The notes under the pieces were generated by a model, which saw nothing but the letters and a program-made list of their open reading frames with translations, did not search any database and was not told the origin of the DNA. Shown here piece by piece: positions 19,664 through 26,135 of a DNA stretch of 26,135 nt. The position numbers and the translations under genes are program-made. This DNA is from Boothiomyces macroporosus (taxonomy: Eukaryota; Chytridiomycota; Chytridiomycetes; Rhizophydiales; Terramycetaceae). The number at the start of each line of letters is the position of its first letter. The first letter of the stretch is position 1. The DNA lies in the NCBI GenBank assembly GCA_027604185.1, contig JADGKB010000153.1, forward strand, positions 1 through 26,135, read 5' to 3'.

Positions 19664-20478
19664 AGCTGCACAATTGCACTGCTTTGCGGTTTGGTATTTT
19701 CATCAGACAAGTCTGCAGCAAGCATGGAGCAGATTGCGTAATGCAGCAAGATTTCAACAACACTGCTGATCAAAGATATAAATCGCGCATCATTGCTCAA
19801 CAAAGGAGTGAGCAAAATCAATCCAACTAGAGAATTGAGGATCTGGATTCCAGAGATTCTTACGTACCCTTTCCCCAGCTTTCTAATCACTCCGTCACTG
19901 AACATTGCGATATCGCGAACCACATACAAGACCCAAAAAGTGGAAAATAATCGTGGGATACAGACTGTACATTGAATCAAGTTTGTCAGAGTCAAGTTAT
20001 CAATAATTGGAGGCTCGCTGACATAAACGCTGAGATATCCAAGGAACAACAAGAGACCACAGAGAAAGATACCTAAAATCACAATCACTCGAGGTATTTC
20101 CGCGATTAGCCTGTGATTTGGCCGTACTGCTTTCATGATTGCTGCAAATTGAGCAAATTCATTGTATGCAATGAGAGTTGCAAAAGTCCACCAAAAGAGA
20201 GAAGCAGTCACACCAAGAGTATCATTTATGCTTGTCGAAAACACATGCAGGTGAATGAGCATGACTAGAAAGTAATAGGTGTGCAGTCCAACGAAATACC
20301 CAAATGCTGAAAACCTACTGGCTCTTTTTGAGGACGCAACTAGTGTCAGCAAGTCTCCAGCTAGGAGTAGCGCAAGTACGAACTCAGCAACTCGATCATA
20401 GGCTGTGTTGTCGGCAAATAAACCTGATTGAGTAGATTGGCGAGGGTATAAGTGAGAGTTTGAAGATGATGAATCCAT
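19657..20478 (-). CDS. seven-helix membrane protein, second family, copy 1
   Basis: A single exon of 273 residues. A polar N-terminus (MDSSSSNSHLYPRQ) precedes FADNTAYDRVAEFVLALLLA and about seven hydrophobic helices, including YYFLVMLIHLHVF, SLFWWTFATLIAYNEFAQF, VIVILGIFLCGLLLFLGYLS and LLSTFWVLYVVRD-like FSTFWVLYVVRDIA, ending LLHYAICSMLAADLSDE. It is highly similar to the next gene (20788-21666) throughout the membrane region. The paralog has a signal-peptide-like N-terminus; this copy lacks one. Neither has introns. The fold is seven-helix receptor-like, but no family was recognised and no ligand is inferred. Confidence 0.8.
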   Translation of the reverse strand: MDSSSSNSHLYPRQSTQSGLFADNTAYDRVAEFVLALLLAGDLLTLVASSKRASRFSAFGYFVGLHTYYFLVMLIHLHVFSTSINDTLGVTASLFWWTFATLIAYNEFAQFAAIMKAVRPNHRLIAEIPRVIVILGIFLCGLLLFLGYLSVYVSEPPIIDNLTLTNLIQCTVCIPRLFSTFWVLYVVRDIAMFSDGVIRKLGKGYVRISGIQILNSLVGLILLTPLLSNDARFISLISSVVEILLHYAICSMLAADLSDENTKPQSSAIVQLL

Positions 20479-20787
20479 TGAGCTTTGTTGCGGTGTCTTT
20501 AGATTCTAGTGATTCAAAGATTGATCTAGTTTCAATTTCATTGTACCTTTCAGGCAAAGTTGATTGGAGAATGTGGCTTGAGATAGGTGATTGAATAGTA
20601 GCCCCAGAAAGAGGGTATCTACTCATTAGAGAATGTCAGAAGCATTCGATATGATAGAAATTGGAACGTGCTTTTCCAGAATTGTGACATTGGGTATTAG
20701 AGGTTCCGGGTCTTGGAATAGATCAAAGGTTACTTTAGAATTATAGGTCAGCAGCAACAAGACAAACACCTTTAAATTCTAGTTTAT
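20479..20787. other. intergenic stretch between the two second-family membrane proteins
   Basis: Probably the promoter of copy 1 and the 3' end of copy 2. A minus-strand frame (20626 into the coding region of copy 1 in another frame) is open for 76 codons but has no homolog I recognise. No other feature seen. Confidence 0.35.
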
Positions 20788-21666
20788 TCAGTCTTTACTC
20801 TTGAGGTTGCTAACAGAAGCGACACCCTTTTTGGATTGAATGGTGGCACTGTTGTGTCCTTTGGAGCTTTCGTCAGACAATTCAGCAGCAAGCATTGAGC
20901 AAATTGCATAATGAATCAAGATTTCAACAACACTGCTAATCAATGAAATAAATCTTCCATCACTGCTCAAAGTAGGATTGAGCAGAACCAAACCAACGAG
21001 GGAATTAAGAATTTGGATTCCAGAGATTCTGACATAGCCCTTTCCCAATTTACGGACTACACCATCAGTTACTTTGGCAATATCACGGACTACATACAAG
21101 ATCCAGAAAGTTGAGAGTAATCGAGGGATACATACAGAGCATTGAATCAAATTTCCAAGAGTCAAGTCGTTGAATATTGCTGGCAGGTCAACATATGCGC
21201 TCAAATAAGCCAAAAACACCAACAACCCAGAAAGGAACATTCCCAAAGTAACAATGATTCTTGGCACTTCAGTAATAATCTTCTGACTTGGCCTGACTGC
21301 CTTCATGATTGCGACAAATTGCACAAATTCAAAGTAAGCAATAGTGGTTGCACCAATCCACCAAAAGATTGATGCCAATACCCCTATTGCATTGTTGGTG
21401 CTAGGAGCAAACACATGCAGATGGATAAGCATAACGATAAAGTAATAAGTGTTTACGGTGATAAAGTATCCAATTGCTGAAAACCTATTTGCTCTCTTTG
21501 TAGTTCCAACGAGCGTAAGCAAGTCTCCAGTGAGCAGTAAAACTAGAATGAATTCTGCTACTCTATCGTATGCGGAACTATCAACAAACAGTCCAGTTTG
21601 CCTAGGAACCAATCCAGTAGACGCAAGAGTGAGCGAGGGCAAGAGCACAGACAAAATTAGAGACAT
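20788..21666 (-). CDS. seven-helix membrane protein, second family, copy 2
   Basis: A single exon of 292 residues starting MSLILSVLLPSLTLAS, which looks like a signal peptide ending before TGLVPRQTGLFVD. Seven hydrophobic helices follow, with recurrent features shared with copy 1: SAYDRVAEFIL, LLTGDLLTLVG, YYFIVMLIHLHVFAP, FWWIGATTIAYFEFVQFVAI, IQCSVCIPRLLSTFWILYVV, KLGKGYVRISGIQILNSLVG, and EILIHYAICSMLAAELSDES. The conserved loop GKGYVRISGIQILNSLVG is the best family signature. The C-terminal tail is polar and Ser/Lys-rich. The frame is open upstream to a GTG, but the ATG at 21666 gives the signal peptide. Function unknown. Confidence 0.82.
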   Translation of the reverse strand: MSLILSVLLPSLTLASTGLVPRQTGLFVDSSAYDRVAEFILVLLLTGDLLTLVGTTKRANRFSAIGYFITVNTYYFIVMLIHLHVFAPSTNNAIGVLASIFWWIGATTIAYFEFVQFVAIMKAVRPSQKIITEVPRIIVTLGMFLSGLLVFLAYLSAYVDLPAIFNDLTLGNLIQCSVCIPRLLSTFWILYVVRDIAKVTDGVVRKLGKGYVRISGIQILNSLVGLVLLNPTLSSDGRFISLISSVVEILIHYAICSMLAAELSDESSKGHNSATIQSKKGVASVSNLKSKD

Positions 21667-21790
21667 TTTTGATGTTTCTAACACGTAAGAATAAAAGTCA
21701 CCTTTTTTGATGGATGCAGAAAGTGCTTTGACACGCTTTTATCATTTGAATGACGTCGCTACATATTGTGATGAAATGTGCTAGATTATA

Positions 21791-22242
21791 ATGGCGTTAT
21801 CAGCAAAAGACTGTATCTTGGATGGAGACAAAGTAATTTACAGGATACTGGCCTTTTTTATTTCATGATTAATTAGGTTGGGGTGTGCTTTGGTATCAAA
21901 CTCTTGCAATTCTCTCAATATAGAACAAATATACTCGTATTGTTGAATATAGGGTCGATTGATATTGAATATCTCAGCATTGTTGATGAGAACGACAATG
22001 CTCTTTAGTCGAGCAATATATACTCATTTTTGTGTAGAGTAGATGTCAGTTTTTGCATGGTGCTGCAAGTAATCGCAGAAGGTTTACAGATTTCAAATCA
22101 CGTTCGATTACTATTACACTCATTGTATTCAAACTGTTTGGCTAAATACATGTGCAAGGATATCTGTTGTACTTTTCCTGTATACAGGGTGAGTATTCTA
22201 TTACACAATTCTGGTGTCGATCCAGATAAAGGGTTTGATTAA
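21791..22242 (+). pseudogene. interrupted coding-like sequence, family unknown
   Basis: A start-like segment MALSAKDCILDGDK (21791-21832) precedes a possible 44-base intron (21833-21876). The next frame runs 122 codons to 22242 with a single TAG at 22006-22008. It contains VGVCFGIKLLQFSQYRTN, VLLNIGSIDIEYLSI, VLQVIAEGLQISNH and CKDICCTFPVYRVSILLHNS. One stop in so long a frame is far below expectation in AT-rich DNA, so the sequence is or recently was coding. Removing a 27-base GT-AG stretch (21982-22008) would bypass the TAG. Both proposed introns are longer than those of the sound genes, so decay is as likely as function. Confidence 0.35.
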
Positions 22243-22384
22243 AAGTGGCATTGACTGGTAACAGACCAACACAAAGAGAAAATCAAGAAATTAAAAGATA
22301 AACAACGTTCACTACTAATGTAATCATTTTAATTAAAGCAATTTAATAACGCGTACATATCAAATTCTATAACTCTAAAATTTA

Positions 22385-23121
22385 ATCGATTTTCGGCTTG
22401 AAAATAAACTTTTCAAAGTGGCGTTTCCAAAAGTTTTCGAAATTACAATCTTTCCTTTTTACGAGTATCATCAAATCGTCAGAAAGGAGATTGCGAATGT
22501 GATTGAATATGACTATCAATATATGTATTGTATCAGTGTTTTTGAAAGGAACAGAGATGGTAAATTTGAGTAATATCAAATACCAAAAGCGTTGTCATCA
22601 TTAGAGACGAAATCAAAACTGGAGGGAGTGATGAAGAAATGTAATCTGCCATTGTGTCAATTTAGTAGTGTTCAATTCACTTTCAAATAACTTTTATTGA
22701 TCTTGAAAAGAGACAGTGAATATTTCTTGGATCAATTAGTTTATACTTGGACAACAGATTATTTGATGTATTTGCGAGACTCTATATTCACTATATTTGG
22801 AATACAACACGATATCAAGCAGGTAATATTGCAGTAAATTGCATCTCAGGTCTGGTTTGACTGAAAGATATGTGTATTAACATTTTCGACATGTGTATAT
22901 CGATTGAGAATCAATGACCAATATAATTCAGGTTTGGACGATATTTTTTCAACTACAATGGCCAGGAGTCTAATAGTAACCGCTACTTCCATGGCAATTA
23001 TTATGAACTCTAAATTGACCAAATGGTTGGTGTTATCTACATGGGCCTGCATTCCATGACTGTCATATCAACAAAGATTAGATTGAATGACTTTGTCTCT
23101 CCAGAGATCACAAACTTTTAA
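22385..23121 (+). pseudogene. interrupted coding-like sequence ending in a membrane segment
   Basis: Successive plus-strand open stretches: FRLENKLFKVAFPKVFEITI with EIANVIEYDYQYMYC (22385-22590), SSLETKSKLEGVMKKCN (about 22591-22690), LKRDSEYFLDQLVYTWTTDY (to 22821), GLDDIFSTTMARSLIVTATS (to about 23058), and MTVISTKIRLNDFVSPEITN ending in TAA at 23121. They are broken by an in-frame TAA near 22690, a TGA near 22858 and a frame change near 23058. Candidate introns of 27 to 45 bases repair some but not all breaks. The hydrophobic end followed by a KIR-type charged tail faintly recalls the family at 400-1403, which is only suggestive. Confidence 0.35.
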
Positions 23122-23304
23122 TATTTGGGGTATAGTTCGTTATTTTAGTACTTATTAACAATAACTCATTTAAATATATTTTAGTCAAAGAAAAAGTGGT
23201 TTGCTTTCTCGTCGATTATCTTGTACCATATTATAATTAGCACAACATTTCAAAAATCACATTCCAGACACCAAAATTTATCGATATAGAATAGCATTTA
23301 TTCT

Positions 23305-25467
23305 CTAGTGATTTTCAATAACTGATAAAACAGCTTCCCTTAGCCCGCCCTGCTTCAGTCCATATTCTTTAAGCTTCCCATCAGTCAGAGTGGAGAGTTG
23401 ATAAAGCTTGATCCTTTGAGTTATGAACACCTCTTTGACTATTTCTGTGTCTTCTTCTTCCCAATCAGAAATACCTTTCAAAGCATCATAGAATTCATCC
23501 ATCGACTGAAATTCACGCTTGCGTTTCTTTGGTGTTCCAGAAACAGACATTCTGACTCTATCAGCTAATTCCTTGTTATTTGAACCTGCAAATTCCATTA
23601 GTTCTATGAGTGCTTTTTCAGTCTTATTCGGGTCACACAAATCCAAAGTGAAACTCAACATTGAGTCAAACGATCTAGAATCAACCCAGAAACAGTTAGC
23701 ATCAGAGAATTGTTTTTGGTGAATTTGAGGGAAATCCACAGTCGATTTAGGCGCGAGAAATAATCGATAATCGGGAATGGTATCATTGACAAGTTTAAAC
23801 ATGGCGTTGAATGAATTTTTGGCTTTGTCAGTTGAATCCTTCACTTGTGTTGTTAATTGGCACAATACTCGGACAGGCGTTTCGGATTCAACAGTCTCTG
23901 CAAAGAAAACAACATCAGTTTTAGACTTGTCTATCATAACATAAACAGCATCTTGATCCAGTGCTGTGTTGATATTATCTATTTGTCTTATTTTTGGTAC
24001 CCAGTTTGCTTTAGGTTTTATCTTCATCAATTCTCCCAATCGCGTCCACAGTAATGAATCAGCTGGAGCTAAAAGTTCTAAAGCAAACAAGTACTCAAAA
24101 ACCTTTCCTTTCAGTGATTTAGTCGTGGCAGAAGCTTTTATGTTTGCCACCAAATCTTGAATATTTTCCCAAGTGAACCATTCAATATACTCGTTGAAGA
24201 TTTTGATAAGAAATCGATTTGGCTGAAAGAGTTTCCAAGAAGTGCCTTCTTTACGAATTCGAATCATGCCACCTTCAATAAAAGGTAGCCAGTTTGATGG
24301 TAACCTTTTAAAAGTCAAATTCCCTCCGCGTTCGTTAATGAGCGTACTGGTGTGGAGTAAAACAAGATTACGAGAATATCTTTCCAATTCCTCAATTGGT
24401 AATCCAAATGATTGAATTGTTGAAAAGATTCGGTCCTTGTATATTCCAACGGCCATATCTTCAATCTTATCCCACTTTTCTTCAAAGTCTGAAATTGATG
24501 TAAGGTCTGTTTTGAGTGCAGAGATAATGAACCAATACAAGAGTTTCGGTGGGCCAGCGAGATGTTCCATTTTCTGTTTTAATTCAGCAGACATATCCTG
24601 GAGATCAAAGTATTGCCCAAGAACAGTAGTAACATCGTCAGCATTGAAATCCTGTAGACTTTTTGCAACGTCATACTGTTCCTCGTAAGTGCTGGCAATC
24701 TTTATTTCAAGGGACAGATTAGGTCTTGTTCCAGAGAAAACCCAAAGAATATCTTTGCACTTTGTAAAATTCAACACTTCTTTGGAAAACAATCTAAAAG
24801 CAGCGCTCATAATTTCACCAACTTTGATTTTTCCATCTTGTAATATCGCATTCTTTGTCAATCCGCAAAAGAATAGTTGACAATCATCCAAGTGAATAAC
24901 CAACAAACGGTTCAATTTCTGAATTTTTTGAACCAGTTCATAATAATTGTCTACCAGGCTTTTATCCAGGTCTGGAAACTCAGCACTACTTGGAGAAGTG
25001 TACTTTGGAAGTACAACATTAATATTTCCGCCATTTTGGCCCAAATTTGAAGAGTCCAAAGTGCTGAGTTGCTCCATGATACTCTGAAATAGCAGAGAGA
25101 GTACTGTTTGGAATCGCTTTTCAAAGTGTTCGACGACAGTAGCATAATCAATAAAGTCAGCGCTTTTCAAAGGAGGGTTTTGCTTTTCACCCAAACGTTT
25201 GCAAGAGTTCAGCAATGGACGAAACAACTGATTGTCATTGAGATTGATATGCGCAAATAAACCATTGCAGTTTCTTGTTGCTTCCATGATTGTTGTTGTT
25301 TTACCTGTCCCAGAAATATCAAAACAAATCACACAGGTTGATTTGACCTCGGAATAACGCTCGGTATTATGGTATTCAGTCATATATTTGCTGAGTTTCT
25401 GAATAGCCTTTGTTTGAATAGCAGGCGAAAGGAACGGGTATACTCCTAGTTCTTTGCAAATGAACAT
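23305..25467 (-). CDS. Crinkler-like effector: P-loop NTPase, restriction-endonuclease-like domain, SAM-like tail
   Basis: An intronless gene of 720 residues. Visible order: P-loop VICFDISGTGKTTTIMEA (about 46-63, K56), Walker B LLVIHLDD (188-195), SGTRPN (245-250), sensor-like HLAGPPKLLYWF (302-313), and an endonuclease-like region with KGKVFEYLFALELL (E458), SKTDVVFFAE (D518) and VLCQLTTQVKD (Q537). A basic TPKKRKREF patch (645-653) looks like a nuclear localisation signal. A C-terminal helical segment (about 655-720, with LTDGKLKEYGLKQGGLREAVL) resembles a SAM domain. NTPase plus nuclease-fold architecture is characteristic of Crinkler (CRN) effectors and relatives. The classical N-terminal secretion/translocation domain is absent, and the lysine expected two residues after Q537 is Thr. 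A nuclear role in a host or the cell itself is inference. Confidence 0.7.
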   Translation of the reverse strand: MFICKELGVYPFLSPAIQTKAIQKLSKYMTEYHNTERYSEVKSTCVICFDISGTGKTTTIMEATRNCNGLFAHINLNDNQLFRPLLNSCKRLGEKQNPPLKSADFIDYATVVEHFEKRFQTVLSLLFQSIMEQLSTLDSSNLGQNGGNINVVLPKYTSPSSAEFPDLDKSLVDNYYELVQKIQKLNRLLVIHLDDCQLFFCGLTKNAILQDGKIKVGEIMSAAFRLFSKEVLNFTKCKDILWVFSGTRPNLSLEIKIASTYEEQYDVAKSLQDFNADDVTTVLGQYFDLQDMSAELKQKMEHLAGPPKLLYWFIISALKTDLTSISDFEEKWDKIEDMAVGIYKDRIFSTIQSFGLPIEELERYSRNLVLLHTSTLINERGGNLTFKRLPSNWLPFIEGGMIRIRKEGTSWKLFQPNRFLIKIFNEYIEWFTWENIQDLVANIKASATTKSLKGKVFEYLFALELLAPADSLLWTRLGELMKIKPKANWVPKIRQIDNINTALDQDAVYVMIDKSKTDVVFFAETVESETPVRVLCQLTTQVKDSTDKAKNSFNAMFKLVNDTIPDYRLFLAPKSTVDFPQIHQKQFSDANCFWVDSRSFDSMLSFTLDLCDPNKTEKALIELMEFAGSNNKELADRVRMSVSGTPKKRKREFQSMDEFYDALKGISDWEEEDTEIVKEVFITQRIKLYQLSTLTDGKLKEYGLKQGGLREAVLSVIENH

Positions 25468-25661
25468 TGTGAAAAAAATGGCGCCAAAAAATTAATATGA
25501 AACAAAAATATGAAACAAATAAATTGAATTTTCCTTTGCTAATTAATTCCAATAACTCATGCCAAGCTCTTTTATTTCCTTCAGAAGCAAACTAGTTTCG
25601 ACTTGAATTAGTGTGGTTAGGATTTAACAAACTTGCCAATTGAAGTCATGGGTGGGATTAA

Positions 25662-26135
25662 GCTTCTATTACACAAGGATATATCCAAGTGAATATGTAA
25701 AGTGAAGGGCCGGATATCACACACGGATATCACACACTTAATGATGCTGCATATGAGATTGAAATGGGACTGAATCAGATGTATTTGCAGCAAGAAACGG
25801 AAACTTGGAGTGCAGAAAGTGGTGGAAAGATATTGAAAGTCAATGCAGTAGAGAAACGTTTGGAGGTAAGAAATGTAAACTTTGAAGTGGATCAAACTGC
25901 TCTTTTATGCAGAGATACTTGAAGCTACTCGAAATGGAAATTTAGAACATGATATAGCTCAATAATAACGACTGTCCCTTGGTTATCGCACCTTTGGGAT
26001 AGATTTAAACAGTAAATATGGAATGGCTGGAAAAATGGATTAACATGGGATGGTTATACCTTTGCAGTTTCTGCAAGATAGGACTGCCTTGAAATGTGAA
26101 ACAGCTCAGGAAGGTCGTATTGATATCCAGGAACA
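25662..26135 (+). pseudogene. interrupted reading frame, incomplete at the window edge
   Basis: One plus-strand frame reads through protein-like segments: ASITQGYIQVNM, SEGPDITHGYHTLNDAAYEI, GLNQMYLQQETETWSAES and GGKILKVNAVEKRLE. After removal of a 22-base GT-AG intron (25866-25887) it continues WIKLLFYAEILEATRNGN. In-frame TAA codons occur at 25698, 25963, 25966 and 26041, each followed by more plausible sequence (RLSLGYRTFGIDLNSKYG, HGMVIPLQFLQDRTALKCE) that runs off the window. Multiple stops indicate a pseudogene, unless unrecognised introns remove them. I cannot name the family. Confidence 0.4.
25711..25736. repeat. 13-base direct tandem repeat
   Basis: CGGATATCACACA is repeated exactly twice in tandem (25711-25723 and 25724-25736) within the interrupted frame. 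Confidence 0.85.

Noticed and set aside
20396..20626. Minus-strand 76-codon frame overlapping the start of the membrane protein gene
   Set aside because: It overlaps a well-supported gene in another frame, and its product is not recognisable.
21838..22058. Minus-strand two-exon gene (23-base intron) giving 65 residues starting MQKLTSTLHKND
   Set aside because: The plus strand of the same interval is open for far longer with only one stop, which is a stronger coding signal; both cannot easily be genes.
22382..22579. Minus-strand open frame with basic C-terminus
   Set aside because: It has no ATG start and lies opposite a longer plus-strand open stretch; likely an antisense shadow.
22846..23052. 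Minus-strand 68-codon frame with a hydrophobic stretch
   Set aside because: Opposite strand of the plus-strand segment with better continuity; no homolog recognised.
1..26135. Reassigned stop codons, suggested by in-frame TAA codons in the 25.7-26.1 kb and 22-23 kb frames
   Set aside because: Conserved genes such as eL31, P2, DNAI1 and NPHP1 end at TAA at the expected C-terminus, so TAA is a normal stop here.

Overview
This window is nuclear DNA of a compact, AT-rich eukaryotic genome. Genes sit 14 to 400 bases apart on both strands, and most carry spliceosomal introns. Every intron I could fix by keeping a conserved protein frame is GT-AG. 41 of the 42 are only 19 to 22 bases long, and the last is 41 bases and reads as two such units back to back. 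The gene set includes axonemal and ciliary genes (NME5, DNAI1, NPHP1), a secreted beta-hexosaminidase, cytochrome P450s and a Crinkler-like effector. Together these point to a flagellated (zoosporic) early-diverging fungus or fungal relative, such as a Rozella-like, aphelid-like or chytrid-like organism. That placement is inference; no rRNA or other marker is present.

Layout. 1-1850 (+): tandem cluster of a seven-helix membrane protein family, with a 3' fragment, one intact gene and a decayed copy. 1987-3597 (-): GH20 hexosaminidase. 3948-4232 (-): small one-helix membrane protein. 4440-7225 (+): two flagellar genes, NME5/RSP23 and axonemal dynein intermediate chain DNAI1. 7588-8444: divergent ribosomal protein genes eL31 and P2 sharing 161 bases. 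8561-14487 (+): N6-methyl-AMP deaminase (ADAL/MAPDA), nephrocystin-1, and a Ras-family GEF. 14603-15644 (-): elongation factor IWS1/Spn1. 15850-16061: 12-base tandem repeat and inverted repeat. 16106-19501 (-): two tandem P450 genes with a small predicted gene between them. 19657-21666 (-): two tandem intronless seven-helix proteins unlike the first family. 21791-23121 (+): coding-like but interrupted sequence. 23305-25467 (-): intronless Crinkler-like protein (P-loop NTPase, restriction-endonuclease-like domain, nuclear-localisation-like patch, SAM-like tail). 25662-26135 (+): another interrupted reading frame running off the window.

The middle (4.4-15.6 kb) is conserved housekeeping and flagellar sequence. 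NME5 and DNAI1 both serve the motile axoneme, and NPHP1 serves the ciliary transition zone. The two ends are accessory: lineage-specific membrane families, P450 duplicates with gene-conversion patches, pseudogenes and the effector-like gene. The most striking signal is the near-uniform 19-20 base intron size.
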